The notes under the pieces are model-generated. The model searched no databases. It was not told the DNA's origin and saw only the letters and a program-made list of their open reading frames with translations. Below are positions 13,201 through 24,289 of a DNA stretch of 64,000 nucleotides, piece after piece (the first letter of the stretch is position 1; every line of letters starts with the position of its first letter). This DNA comes from Amphibalanus amphitrite (Eukaryota; Arthropoda; Thecostraca; Balanomorpha; Balanidae). Both the position numbers and the translations under genes were made by a program. The stretch is taken from NCBI RefSeq assembly GCF_019059575.1, contig NW_024883104.1:62001-126000 (forward strand), in the 5' to 3' direction.

Positions 13201-16200
13201 AGTTTGGATTAAATCATTGATCGTCGTAAGACCTGTGTTTTTAAAAGGTTATGAGCTAAATTTTCCTCTTCGGCTTAACAGTGTTATGACGAAATACAGG
13301 CAATGGTTTAGCTGAATTCAAATGGTGCTAAAAATGAAATTAAATAATCTTTGAGGTGGTAATTTAATTATATTTCTTATGTACATATATTAGGTGTTTG
13401 TTTAATTCTTGCACGGCAATGTCAAATCGGTTGAATTCCTGGAGTAAAAAATTAGCAATCTCTCAATACCGTTGCAACACTTACTGCATTTGCTGGATAA
13501 ATATAACTGTTACTTGTTGCGTCAAGCATCGCGAACAGTCGGCTGAAATCTTTAGGGGCTAAGTTATGCCTTATTCCATAAATTTCGTACGAAAGATCTC
13601 TCTGCGTACGAGGACTAGAAATAGTCGGGATCTGATTTTTCTTTTTTTTTCTTTTTTTATACGTGTTCTGGTAGTTCATGCACTCAGTACTTTGTTCATC
13701 GTTCGTATTTCTTCGACCTTTCTTATCATTCTTCGTTATCTTTGATCTACGCCTGCTCATGAAATATTCAGTAGCCTTCTTTGGCCGTCTTTGGTTTCTT
13801 TGGTCTTCGGTGATTTTCTTTTCTCAATATGAGTAAATGGCTTTGTATTTGAAACAGGGAAACATTTGATATTTCAAATGTTGAAGTTTTTTTGCGCTTT
13901 GATATCATTTAGTTCCGGTAGAGAAAATTAGCGTTTATTTGATAAACCACACACTTCTTTGAGCACTTCCTATAATGCATAATCGTTTGGCCATTAGTTT
14001 TTTGTCTTTCTTTTTGCTTCCATAAAGTTAACTTTATCTATGTCAATATCTTTCTCGCACTATCTGTCTCTATCCATCTTCTTCGGTGTCTTGTTCTAAT
14101 GTCCTGCATTGTAAAGGGATATTAAAAGTGATGTTTCATGAAGTAGCTAATTACCTACTTCTTCGACTGTTTTGTTTCAGTGGGATCTAGTTAACCAACG
14201 ATGCCTTGGGTTTGATATTAGTTGGTTCATAGCTATAAGCTTATGCTTCTATTGAACTATTGCAAGTTTGCTAACTCACGTCCCATGTATAATCTGAGCG
14301 CTGTTGGTACTAACGCCCCTGCACTCACCCCGGCGTGCCTTTGTGTAAGCGAGTGCCGTGGTGCCGGACAGCCGTGTGTATACCGTAGTGTGTCTGTTGT
14401 TCGCCCACAAGCAACTGGACTGCGTGTCGACGGAGGATGGCCCGTCGGACGCCCAGTTCGGCGTGGTCACGGTACCGGCGCGCAACCCCGCGCTCGCTCA
14501 GGTACGCTCCCCTCCATCCCTCTCTCCCTCCCTCCCTTCCCCTCCATGACTCTCTCCCGCCCTCCTGCACCTCGCCGGTTTCATTGCTCCGTCTTTCTCC
14601 CTCCCTTTCCTCCTTTCTCCTTCATTCATATGTTCTCTCCCAGCCCTTATTCTGACCCTGGGACTCCCTAACCCCATGCCGTGTTTTTTTTTGGGGGGGG
14701 GGGGGGATTCGCTCATCGATATGCCCCTGGTCGGTCCGTTTCATTGCTAGCTGTGCCGCCGACGCTGCCCCGGCCTTCTCCGTTCTGATTCTGTATCGGT
14801 TGCATACGAGACTACGGTATTGTCCGGCAGCCATCCACCAGCCCCTGCTGGGCAAGCTCACGGCCAATTGGCCATGAACCCGCCTGTCGTCTCCTTCATT
14901 TCAGCCCTCTGTTTGCTGTCATTTAATCCGTCTTCCACACGCTTACATAATATTTTACCCACTATTTCCTCTGTGCTAACTCTCAGTCCGCTATTTTTGT
15001 CATTTGACTCCGTCTCTCGTTTCAACCGATAGTCATTTCACCCTCTGTCAATGCATAATTAGCAGCCTACCTTAATCATCTCACCGTTTACCACGTCATG
15101 TCATCCGCATGTTACCTCTCATGCGTCCTCTCCCCATCCTCCCCCATTTTTTCCTCGCTGAACAGTCGTAATGCGGGTAATACCACACCGGCTAAAGCAT
15201 ACTGACAGCCGTCCGCTTGTAGCTGCGCTGGTGTATGTATGTACAGTCTGTCTTAAAAGTACCGCGCAAAGTGGCGGTGGATCCATCAAGCCTGACCGAG
15301 AAAGGGCCTGTTTTAATTTAAAAGTCACTGATCAATTTACCTAGGGAATGGACAAGGATGTCAATTGCTTCGGTGACCCAAATTTAGCAGGCCCTTGCTC
15401 AATCAGGCTCGATGGATCCACCGTCACTTTGCGCGGTACTTTTAAGACAGACTGTACAGTGGGTCTATTTAAGATCTCCAGAGCCACCACGTGGCGCTAC
15501 GGTCGGGGTAGGGCGAGTCCAAATCCCGAGGGAAGTGAGGTCACCGGTCATTGTGGGGGAAGGAGGGAGGGGGAGTGAAGCGGTATCACGGCGCATGGGG
15601 CGTGCGTAGCGCCGGGAGTGGGCCGCCCAGGGCCGCCCGCCACTGCGCCGAGGCTGAGGGGAGGGGATGATGGTTGCGGGTGCGTTCACTCCGGTATGGT
15701 GGTATCCTGTTCATGTGGAGCCGGCAAAAATGCGACTGAAGGGAATAATTATCTCAAACAAACGGGCAAGCCAGAGGCAGCGTTAGTTCCCTGTTTCAGC
15801 CTAAATGTTGGACAATGACAATTGAAATCTAGGACGTATTCACAGCATGCAACTATTCAGTCGATAGTTGCATGATGCTTTTCATGATGCATGATGAGGC
15901 TTTTCTGAACTGTTATTTGAGTTAGATATTTTTCATTTGGCACGTTCAGTTTTGGTGGGTTTTATCAGGTCGAAAAGAATCAGAAAAGAAAAAAGAGTTG
16001 AAATGGCTCCAGACAAATTACCAAAAATATTTTCTTAAAAAAATGAAACTTAGCTCAAAATTTATAACCCATAATTTTGACTTTTGGAGAGGATATTGGG
16101 GAAAGATGCCATCGTGCTTATCTGTGTTGCAGTAGAAGGAAAGGTTTTGGTTCGTGTCTAGATAAAACCAGACCCGGGAGTGGGGCTCGAACTCACGACA

Positions 16201-19200
16201 GATCGCTGATCGCATTCAGCTCAAGGTTACCCAACGTCAACGCTACGAGCACCTATCCGGCCCTGCGCAGCTTGCTCAGTGTTTCGGCTAAAGTTCGACC
16301 AAAGTGTATGTGTCTGACGTCTGTGAATGTCACGAGGCGAAACCCCAAGGTAAATGTCCGTTCCGGTAGCTCGGTCGGTAGAGCGTTGGACTCCATGTGA
16401 CATGGGGTGAGAGCGCACGTCCCGGTTGCAAAAGTCCGGGTTCGAAACGCGACGTGTGCTTGACGTTTTTGAGTCTCCTGACGGGTATGGCTGTGGTTGG
16501 TGGCAGGCCGCTGCCAGGCGAAGTCAGTGAGGGGACCGGCCGTGCGCGGCTATGTGCGCACGTTAAAATTTGGACTCTAAATTCTGCCATAAACCAGGAA
16601 TTGCTTGATCGGAGAGCAGAGAGCAGGGTCAACGCAACAAGCTAAGCTTAGCGGGGACTTTGTCCTTGTGAGTCCTTTCATTCAAAAGGTTCGGACCAAA
16701 ATTATATTAAAAAAGGGGGAGCCGAACCAGGTTGGGCCGGGTTGAACCCGGTTGGACCGGTGTCTTACACGCAATCATGGTCAGACAAAACAGAGGCTTA
16801 TTTCGGTTCAAATATTTTTACTAACTGATCTTATTGTTTTTAGCTTACACGTATAATAACTTTTAGCTTTTTTTAACTCGAGACTTCATGCAAAAAATGT
16901 GGCATTCGTCCACTTTTCCTCATCGTCTCTTAACGACAATTGATTTGACATCAAAGAATATGTGATGTCAAATCAACCTTACCAGCAAAAAAAAAAAAAA
17001 AATCACCTGCGTGATAATTATTTGCCTACGCAAGAAACGCCAGCCGGTCAAAAAACTGTCGAGCGATACGATCTTTTTATTGTTTGAATTATATTCAATG
17101 AAAATTTCAGGAGACAATAAATAATCTAAAATCTTAATCCTTATAGCTACTGGGCGCTGCGCCCGGAGCATTCGCTAGCATTCCATTGCTAGCTGCATTA
17201 CCAACATCACATTTGCATTACTTTGGGTTCATCATAATTGACAATCGACAATTGACAGTAGATAAACCGGCCACAGCAAACCCATGCCTCATTATCCTTT
17301 CCTTCCAAGCAGCCAACTGCCAAGCTAACCGGCCGCCCAGCCCACCACCGCGACATGGAACAACGCTGGAGTGCGCCATTTGCCTGCGGCAGTGCCCCAC
17401 CGCGCCGGGGCTGTTTGACAGGTCATCCGCACCGTGACCTCGCCACCCGCCCCCCCCCCCCGCCCCGCCCTCCTCCCCATCGGGCCCAGCTCGGTAGTGA
17501 CCTCTCCTTGAATCTCACATGGACTCGACTGAGGCTCAACGCCATCTAGTTACGTCTGGAGATCCTTACTAGATCCACTGTACGTACGCCAGTGTTGCCT
17601 CCGGAGTCGTCTGTGGGAATCCATTAATGGGGCAGACTGCTGCAAGGCGACGGCTGGCGATGCCCGTTGTATCCGCTGTATCCGAGTTGTGTCCGAGGCT
17701 GATCCGCTTGCATAGCTGCAGGCGCAGGCGCTTCTGAAGAGGGCGTTGCGGATTTTGTATTTGTCCGCAGTTCCGCGTGCTCGTTTATCGCCGATCTGTT
17801 GCGTCGTTCGCTTTTTCGCTACTGATTCGCATTCGCTTTTATTTGTTGTTTTAGTAACGCTTGCGAATGTATATCGATGATGTGCTACTTCTTTACCATT
17901 TTTTCGTAATCTGTTTTCATTCCGTCTTCCGCTCAGTTTCAGCTTTTAGTGTGGGATGCGTCAATTCACGGAAATTTTGAGTGCTTTTTAAGAAAGCCAA
18001 GAACAACGTACTCGTTGTTATGTTTTTGGTTTCGCCTTGGCAACAAATGATCTTCCCGATGATCCGTCCTGATATTTTGTTGTGTCTGCTTTATATCCAC
18101 ATTCCACGACACTGAAAATGTTTTTCCTTGTCTTGCAAATGTCATTTTCGTCTTACCGCTAATAATTTATGGAAATAGTGTTTTTAATTAGCTGTTTGAT
18201 TTTGCCCTATTATCGATAAGAATAAGATGAATAATAATGGCTGATATAGAACTCCGTTATTTTCTGCGTCATCGTTTTTGCTGCGTGGCTGTTATGATCT
18301 GACGTGTGACATTTGATATCCTTCCTTCGAGTAACGAGCGAGTTGTCATCTCGCCGGCTTACGCTCTTCATCAATTGCATCGTTCACGCCTGACTTTTGC
18401 AATCTTCGTCAGTGCATGACATTCAGTTCTTAGTTCCAAATCAAGTTCATGTGTCGGACACTGCCTCACCGATACCTGACCGTGAGGCGTGCTGACCTGA
18501 GCTGACCTGCTGCAGAGAGCAGAGACGCCGGACGGCAGCCTGGGTGGCTCGGCTCGGGGCTCGACTGACGGCGTCGCCGACTCGGACTCTCTGGCTGTCT
18601 CCGAGGAGGAGATGCGTCTTCTCGAGCCTGGTATGTGTTGGACACGGGTAATCAAATCGGAACACTGTTCGGTCACCGTTTTTTTTTTTATCAGCATGCT
18701 GAAAGTTTTGTCAGATATTGAAGCTTCTTGCTGGCGTTTCTCGGCTTGTTATAACCGAACCACGCACATCTACTTAGCAGGCTGGTAGCATATCGTTAGA
18801 TGGCGACCGAACATCGCTGGAGTATTAGTGGGCCACGAGACCTTCTCAGCCGTGGTATGTGCGGGTCACTGCCGGCGGGAGATGTGTGATGCGCACTTCG
18901 CACATCGCCATAATGCGCTAACGTAGTTCGTGTTTGGTTGTTTCAGATCCCGTCTCGCTGAACGAATACTACAATATCACCGAGACCGTCGAGATGGGCA
19001 AAATGGCCTCCTTTTTCTTCTCCAGATGTAAGTCGGACAAATCGTTAGCCCATCGCCTAATGTGACTGTTTTCGGCACCCAACCCGTATAACGTTGATTC
19101 ATTGATATCCGGAAATAATACAGTGAATCACGTAGCTTGGAATGCACCAGTGCTAACTAAGCGACCTTTGAGTGTCGCTCTTCCATACGAGCATCAGCAT

Positions 19201-22200
19201 TTTGGAACGGGCTCCCAATTCTGGTTACACGTGCCTGATGTCATGCTATTCCGCTTTCAGTCGGCGTCAACGTGTTCTACGTGATGATTGCGATGTACCT
19301 GTACGGCGATCTGGCCATCTACGCTGCCGCCGTGGCCAAGTCGCTGCGAGATGTCGGATGGTCAGTAGCAAGGACGGTCATGATTGGTAGGACTTGCTTT
19401 GAATAATCATCGGGTTCTCTCTGTCCGGCCCTTGATGTCGTTTCCGGTCCCGGTAGAGCTTCATGCGTTTGTACTTTTTTTATAAATTTTTGTCTGAACC
19501 TTTGGATATGATTCACAAGGACAGAGCCACCGCTAAGTGAAGCTTGTTGCGGTGACCCTGCCCTCTACCCTCCGATCGTGCAATTCCAGTTCTATGGCAG
19601 AATTTAAAGTCCAAAATTTAACGTGCGCACATAGCCGCGCACGGCTGGTCCCCTCACTGACTTCGCTGACTACGGCCTGCCACCAACTGCAATCTTTCCT
19701 GTCAGGAGGCCCATAAATGTCAAGCGCCCGTCGCGCTTCGAACTCGGTCTGTTATAACCGGGAACGCGTGCTGTCACTACGCGGAGTCCAACGCTCTACC
19801 GACTGAGCTACGGGACCGGATTTTAACCCGCGCCCCAGTGGCGGTCTCAGCCAACTTCGCCCTAGTGGGGGGGGGGGGGGGCATATGTTACCACCCACCT
19901 CTAACTCAAAAACTAAGAGGGCTAGAAAGACGCGGTAAAAAGCAATCGATAGCTCTCAATGCGTACGTTTGAAAGTATTTCGGTCATTTTTCATCTTAGA
20001 GCAATATTGGGGTCACTGGAGGTCATCAAAGGTCAAAATTTGCCAAATGTCTTTATATTTCTCAGAAAACATGCATCTATCTCAGGAACTATGATAGCTA
20101 GAAAAACGCATGCAAAAGCAATCGATAGCTTTTGAACTTTTGATAAGGTCATTATCAAAATTGACCTTAGGTCATCGGCTTAGCCTCCAGAGGGCAAGAA
20201 GTCCAAAATAGCTGTTTTTGCGAAATGTGTTTTTCGACAATAACTTTTGACTAAAAAAGCCACAACATTTCTATTGCTAGAATCGTGTTCCTCTCGCCGA
20301 GACGCGTCGAATGAACTATAATTTGACCTTGAAAGGTCAACTTGAAAATTTGACCTCAGGTCAAGGTCATGACCTGACCGGGAAAGGTCATGTTGCATAT
20401 CATTCGATGCGTCTCAACAAGACAAACACAATGAGACCATCACCAGCGTCCTATCTCTTTCCAATCGAGAGTTATCGTCAAAAATCTGTTTGTAGCCTCA
20501 AATGACCTCGGATGACCTTTCTACAGGCTATCAGCAAAAAAAGACACATTGGTCGTCACGGGTGGTCCAAATCATTGTGATGCTGAAATATTTAGACTGT
20601 TCCTTTGCGTACACATGGATCTAGAGGCATTTTCATTTTTGTCCATTGACTTATTATGGTAAGGTCACGCCACTGACCTGACCTTAGGTCACGGATATAA
20701 AAAATCAGAGATAAATTGTAGGCGCCAATAACATCATGCAATCCACCAAGTTTAAAACCTTTCTGACAAACACTGCAGGCTGGACATGATTGCAATATGT
20801 TAACGTGACCTGGTGACCTGACCTGACATGACCTGGGGTCAAAAATTTCACAATTGTCCAAAATTGATGTACAAAAAGCTACCCCAAGCGGCGCGGCGCT
20901 ACGCGCCCCGGTTTTTATTCACACGCAAAACAACGCGACAGGGTGGTAACATAGGTATGCCCCCCCCCCCCCCACTGGGGCGAAGGTTAAATTAAACCAA
21001 CGTGTGTGAGTGTATACTGTTAACTTAAACATTCAAACGTTGTGTTTCAGTACCTACGTGCCGGCTAACCACACGTGTAACGCCACCATTCCACTGTCGG
21101 ACCCGTGCTGGTCTGGTCTGGAGCTGACCAGATGGGACGCCTACCGCATCTTCCTGGTGAGTCAAATATAATACTTAGGTAGGCACTCCGTATTTCTGTT
21201 AAGTCAAATGGGACGCCTACCGCATATGAGTCTCAAATTGGAAACCTGTATACTCCTGGTGACTCTTAGATGGGAGGTCTGCCAAATCAAATTTCTACCG
21301 TATTTTTTCCTGATGAGTGTTAGACGGAATGGCTAACAACATTTTCCCGTGACTATATATTTCACAAATTCCAATATGTATGGGTGGCAAACCTAAGAAA
21401 GAGCGTATTTAAAGTGCAGCGGCCTGATTGATGCATGTGCATTTAATTATACTGGGAGAGCATATTTTCTCTCACAGCTTTTCACACGAATTTCTCCGAA
21501 CTATACATTTCAAGTGATCAGAACACGTGTTAAGTGATTCAGGAGCTTTAACTTCGTTCTTTCTTAGGCTTGCCACTTGCCAGACTATATAGCTCTCATC
21601 TCATTTGCATTGGCTTTTGCTTTTTCTTTTCCAGGTTCATAGGAACTGGCGTTGAGATTTTGGGCGATGGATTTTGCCCATATGCTTATCCACTTTCTGG
21701 TTACTTAACACCTCCATTTTCCCGCAGAGCATATTTGTGGCGACCCTGGGGTCGTTCGTGTTCTTCAACGTGCAGAAGACCAAGTATCTTCAGGTGCTTA
21801 CCACGCTGATGCGATGGGGAGGTGAGCGTTTGTTTTATTTGAAATAATTTATTCTTTTGATGGCGACCAGTTATGGTCCATAACATATTGTGCCGTCAAA
21901 CCGTGCTGCACCCATAGACTGAAACTGAACAAAGAAGAATCTTTTAAGAATCCAAGTATTCCCTGGCGACAGCTTTCGACCTAAGTACTGAAGTGGCCTG
22001 TTAAATGTATTTATCATTACGCTGAATCGGAAATAACCAATCCATTTATATCCGCGTTGGATGAATGCCAGTGTCAAGATGGCTTTGTATGGGATGGGTT
22101 TTGTCAGTGTGCATGTGTGACGGTCCCCTGGTAATTAATGTAACATCTGTGGGAAGCTTTGGGTCTGGTGTTTATGCTGTGGGTTAGCCTTCGAGCTGTT

Positions 22201-24289
22201 GGTGGCGCCGTCATCTTTTCTGTTTGTGTGTCCATGTGACCTCTCTGTTGTCAGCAGTCAGATCGGCAGGTAGTCCTGCCGTTGTCTCTTGTCCCGGTGT
22301 CTACGTAATTATAGCCTCCATTATCTGTGTATAACATTCGGCCCGATGGTGGTGTTGTCATTATCTGCCCTGTCACTGTCAGTAGGTATGTGACGGTCTC
22401 TGTTCTCTGTCGACAGCGTTCGGTCTGATGGTGGTGCTGCCACTTTATCGTTATCGCTGTCCCTGTGTCTATTGCCTCTGTCTCTGCCCTCTGTTTTTTT
22501 TTTCCTATGAAATAGCCTCCGTTCTCGCCCGGCAGCGTTTGGTTTGATGGTGGTGCTGGCTCTGCGCCGTCTGGTGGCCGCCGGCCGGCCGCTGGGCCAC
22601 CCTCCCGCGTTCCGCCCCGCCGGCCTGCCCACCCTGTTCGGCGTGTGCGTCTACTCGTTCATGTGCCACCACTCGCTACCCTCGCTCATAACGCCCATCT
22701 CCAACAAGAGTCGTATCACAGGTGAGCTGATCCGACTGGCCGGGCAGTGACGTGACGTTGACGACACTTTTCTGGTGTCCACGAGACTATGTGTTTACTT
22801 ATGCGGTATGTTTCCCACTATATAACTTAATATTAGATAGCTTCATTGTCATTAACAGCGCTTACATGTATGCCGTATTCAGCTGGGTCTACGTATTGTA
22901 AATGACCCAGAATAAGCCGACTATTCCAAACTGTCTACGGTTGCTGACATTGCTCGCTGCTGTAATTGTTTATGTTCGAAACTACGCCTTTCGTCTAATA
23001 TTACCCCGTCTGACCCGTTCTGCCGCTCGCTCCTACAGCGCTTCTGGCGGCTGACTACGTGCTGATCCTGGCGTTCTACCTGCTGCTGGCCTTCACTGGC
23101 ATCTTCGCCTTCCCGTCGCTGTACGACTTGTACACCCTGAACTTTGTCCCCTGCGACGAGGGTCAGAGCATCGGCTGGTTCGAGGTTCGTGCTTCTTACA
23201 ACACCAAGCATTATCGAAACCGCACTGATTGTTTTCATCTGAAGTAGAATTGATGTACGGTTTGTGCCCTCCCAATTGGAAATGCATTTAAGTGGCCATC
23301 ATTTACTGCGCATTTGATTGCTTTTCAATGAGATATTCTCATATACCATGAGTATTATTATTAGACGAACCCGCACTGCTTCAACGTTTTTTATCGCTCT
23401 TTGTCCGCGACTCTTGGTCATTTTGCAATTCGCTGTGCCTGACCCGGCAGCCCCTGACGTCAACCTGTTCGTCCGGTTACAGCAACTGCTGGACTACTTC
23501 CTGTCCATGTTTCCGGTGTTCACGCTGTCGACCAACTTCCCCATCATTGCCATCACGCTGCGTAACAACCTGCAGACACTGTGTCTGACCGAGGGCCGGC
23601 GGCACGGCGTGTTTGTGCGCCGCTTGCTGTTCCCTCTGCTGGCCCTGCTGCCGCCCGCCGTCGTGGCGCTCGGTAAGGACGGGGATCGGCCAGCACGGGG
23701 AGAGACGAGGGGAGATGTAGCGAGAGCTGTTAACTAACGTTCAGCATCGCGTCGTATTTTTATCAGCGCTGAAATCTGTTACGGTATCCGTCGTACCGCC
23801 GTGCTGTAGTTTGCCAGTCTGCAAATGTTTAACCCTGCCATCAGGTTCCCCCATTTGAGGATTGGGCCCTTACCCATGTCCTCTGTCTGTTTCTAGGCGC
23901 CCACCTGTGCCCCAACCCTACCCCCGCGGCTGTGCTGCAGTTTCCAGGACCTCCAGCTGCTGTGCCCTAGCCCCTAGCCCTGCCGTGCTTTAGCCATGGA
24001 CCTCTGTGCCCTAACCCATGTTCCCTACCACTCTGCAGTGTTCCAGGACCTGCAGATGCTGGTCGGTATCACGGGCAGCTACGCCGGCTCCGGCATCCAG
24101 TACGTGGTGCCAGCCCTGCTGGCGTTCTACTCGCGACGCACCACGCTCACCCTGATCGGAATGGGCGTGCGCAACAAGCACAGCAGCTGGTTCCAGCACA
24201 CGGGCTGGGTGGTGTTCGTGCTGCTCTGGGCCGCCGTCTGCGTCATCTTTGTCACCGTCAACCACCTCGAGGACTGGTTCGGGTTCTAG
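1203..24289 (+). CDS. TMEM104: TMEM104-like multi-pass membrane protein, 13 exons
   Basis: Exons: 1203-1247, 1758-1879, 2093-2177, 14412-14501, 18516-18630, 18947-19027, 19261-19360, 21051-21156, 21728-21821, 22536-22721, 23039-23184, 23483-23672, 24039-24289. All junctions keep frame and give 536 aa (human TMEM104 is about 496). The product matches TMEM104 along its length: an early FNLIVGTGAL segment, FVIEAMAAANA, EMGKMASFFF, YLYGDLAIYAAAV, FGVCVYSFMCHHSLPSLITP, FPVFTLSTNFPIIAITLRNN, and a closing LVGITGSYAGSGIQYV. The family resembles SLC38/amino-acid-transporter-like proteins of the APC superfamily with about ten membrane helices; its substrate is not established. Exon 4 (acidic, non-conserved loop) is the least certain, as is its acceptor. 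Intron 3 is 12.2 kb because of the TAGGG satellite. An AGTAAA poly(A)-like signal lies near 24361. Confidence 0.9.
2178..3102. other. Start of TMEM104 intron 3, no gene
   Basis: Opens with a GTGAGT donor. Moderately GC-rich at first, with several overlapping short frames on the minus strand (2422-2767) that look like chance frames in GC-rich DNA. I see no RNA gene, element ends or repeat before the satellite begins near 3103. Confidence 0.5.
3103..4495 (+). repeat. Satellite unit A
   Basis: TAGGG tract about 3557-4290. The core lacks the second GGTGAAATTTTC sub-repeat through a ~135-base deletion (junction GAATCG/CGACC near 3330). The tail after the tract is of the GTAACATATCC type, shared with units E and G. 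Confidence 0.9.
4496..5750 (+). repeat. Satellite unit B
   Basis: TAGGG tract about 5056-5551. Lacks the opening TCTACTATTA, so the junction with unit A has lost about ten bases. Full-length core with both GGTGAAATTTTC sub-repeats (4576 and 4741). Tail of the AAAAAGGGCCC type. Confidence 0.9.
5751..7096 (+). repeat. Satellite unit C
   Basis: TAGGG tract about 6293-6898, with an internal duplicated block around the AGAATTAGG variants (6470-6500 and 6610-6630). Full-length core; tail of the AAAAAGGGCCC type. Confidence 0.9.
7097..8911 (+). repeat. Satellite unit D
   Basis: Longest unit, with a ~1.17 kb TAGGG tract (about 7558-8728). Carries the same ~135-base core deletion as unit A, and its tract opens with the same series of variants (TATATGG, then three GGGGTA, then GGGAAGGG), so A and D share a recent common copy. 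Confidence 0.9.
8912..10323 (+). repeat. Satellite unit E
   Basis: TAGGG tract about 9471-10121 with several GGGGATTGTAGGG variants that also occur in the tracts of D and G. Full-length core; tail of the GTAACATCC type. Confidence 0.9.
10324..11771 (+). repeat. Satellite unit F
   Basis: TAGGG tract about 10909-11586. Full-length core; the segment from GAGCCGGGAGG to AAGAGGATTCGCC is almost identical to that of unit B. Tail of the AAAAAGGGCCC type. Confidence 0.9.
11772..13202 (+). repeat. Satellite unit G (last)
   Basis: TAGGG tract about 12356-13001. The core shares GCTGTAAGTCG with unit B and has unique changes (for example a run of A replacing TTCAAC near 11906). Tail of the GAACATCC type. 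The array stops right after GTACCTCTAG, where ordinary AT-rich intron resumes. Confidence 0.9.
13203..14411. other. TMEM104 intron 3, AT-rich end
   Basis: AT-rich intronic sequence with pyrimidine-rich stretches. No gene, RNA or element ends seen. A 102-codon minus-strand frame at 13452-13760 is lysine-rich low-complexity sequence without recognisable motifs; I do not call it a gene. Confidence 0.5.
14502..15241. other. TMEM104 intron 4, low complexity
   Basis: Begins with a CT-rich stretch (14510-14650) and a homopolymer block (eight T then thirteen G near 14687-14706). Nothing codes here as far as I can see. Confidence 0.5.
15244..15454. mobile_element. Tc1/mariner-like MITE (211 bp)
   Basis: The element starts CAGTCTGTCTTAAAAGTACC and ends with its reverse complement; about 55 bases at each end match with a few mismatches. 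It is flanked on both sides by TA (15242-15243 and 15455-15456), the target duplication of the Tc1/mariner superfamily. The ~100-base centre has no coding capacity, so it is a non-autonomous copy. Confidence 0.85.
16158..16262 (-). mobile_element. tRNA-like SINE head, second family
   Basis: Read on the minus strand it has a box-A-like start (GGATAGGTGCTCGTAGCG), GTTGACGTTGGG, and a box-B-like GAGTTCGAGCCCC followed by CCCGGG. This resembles a tRNA-derived SINE head. The A box is degenerate and no cloverleaf is convincing, so it is not called as a functional tRNA. Confidence 0.45.
16360..16697 (+). mobile_element. tRNA-derived SINE, copy 1
   Basis: Head with A box (TAGCTCGGTCGGTAGAGCG) and B box (GGGTTCGAAACGCGACG), then a body with GTTGGTGGCAGGCCG, GTGAGGGGACCGGCCGTGCG and AAATTCTGCCATAAACCAGG, ending TTGTGAGTCC...TTCAAAAGGTTCGGACC. 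Two further copies of the same ~335-base element occur in the window on the other strand. A TGACG/TTTTTGAGTC variant replaces the family's ATTTATGGGCC motif. Confidence 0.85.
16698..18515. other. TMEM104 intron 4, remainder
   Basis: AT-rich with scattered homopolymers (A18 near 16987, C13 near 17450). Starts with two short GGTTGGGCCGGGTTGAACCCGG-like direct repeats (16720-16760). No gene or element ends recognised. Just before exon 5 there is a short doublet of GCTGACCTG (18491-18510). Confidence 0.45.
19490..19820 (-). mobile_element. tRNA-derived SINE, copy 2
   Basis: Reverse-complement copy of the element at 16360. The head at 19780-19820 reads CCGGTCCCGTAGCTCAGTCGG on the minus strand, and the tail lies at 19490-19520. 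Its head end sits 2 bases from the TTAA of the adjacent MITE. It lies in the intron after TMEM104 exon 7, antisense to the gene. Confidence 0.85.
19823..20990. mobile_element. TTAA-flanked piggyBac-like MITE, copy 1
   Basis: TTAA at 19823-19826 is followed by CCCGCGCCCCAGTGG, and TTAA at 20987-20990 is preceded by CCCACTGGGGCGAAGG. The inner parts also pair: G15 then GCATATGTTACCACCC on the left, against GGGTGGTAACATAGGTATGC then C15 on the right. The left end seems to carry a partial duplication of the terminus (a second TTCGCCCTAGTGGGG at 19856). The body is full of GGTCA/TGACC motifs. TTAA target duplications and CCC termini are hallmarks of piggyBac. No transposase frame is present. Confidence 0.7.
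21132..21330 (+). repeat. Tandem copies of TMEM104 exon 8 donor edge
   Basis: The exon end ATGGGACGCCTACCGCATC (up to 21156) is repeated in the intron at 21208-21226, followed by a GAGTCTCAAAT like that after the true donor. A more worn third copy (ATGGGAGGTCTGCC ... CCTGATGAGTGTTAG) follows at about 21270-21330. Confidence 0.7.
22333..22565 (+). repeat. Tandem copies of TMEM104 exon 10 acceptor edge
   Basis: The true acceptor GGCAG/CGTTTGGTTTGATGGTGG (exon from 22536) has a near copy at 22411-22441 (CGACAG/CGTTCGGTCTGATGG) and an older one at 22334-22356 (CATTCGGCCCGATGGTGG). Blocks starting ATAGCCTCC precede the first and third copies, so the repeat unit runs about 80-120 bases across the intron-exon boundary. 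Confidence 0.75.
23930..24063 (+). repeat. Duplicated acceptor edge of TMEM104 last exon
   Basis: CTGCAGTTTCCAGGACCTCCAG (23934-23955) mirrors the true boundary CTGCAG/TGTTCCAGGACCTGCAG (24033-24055), with CTGTGCCCTA blocks between them. The upstream copy keeps the AG but is out of frame with the previous exon by one base. Confidence 0.7.

Larger units (their letters stand above)
3103..13202 (+). repeat. TAGGG macrosatellite, seven units
   Basis: Seven head-to-tail units fill about 10 kb of TMEM104 intron 3. Each starts at or near TCTACTATTATAAATC and ends GTACCTCTAG. In order a unit holds: a CCG-trinucleotide-rich stretch; a conserved ~0.3-0.45 kb core starting GGCGCCGTCGATTGACGCA; a stretch ending CTTGGACTGTCGGTGG; a tract of TAGGG pentamers with GGGGTA and GTGTA variants; and a ~0.2 kb AT-richer tail. 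The G-rich strand is always the plus strand, which is the coding strand of the host gene. Open frames inside it (Leu-Pro-Tyr-Pro-Thr repeats on the minus strand, GTG-started frames in the cores) are by-products of the repeat and not genes. Confidence 0.95.

Noticed and set aside
14222-15032. Several overlapping frames of 60-149 codons
   Set aside because: Only the 90-base exon 4 part has coding-like bias and phase; the rest is CT-rich low complexity.
16360-16450. Functional tRNA gene
   Set aside because: A and B boxes are present but no cloverleaf or anticodon stem is convincing, and two further copies share a long non-tRNA body, so it is a SINE.
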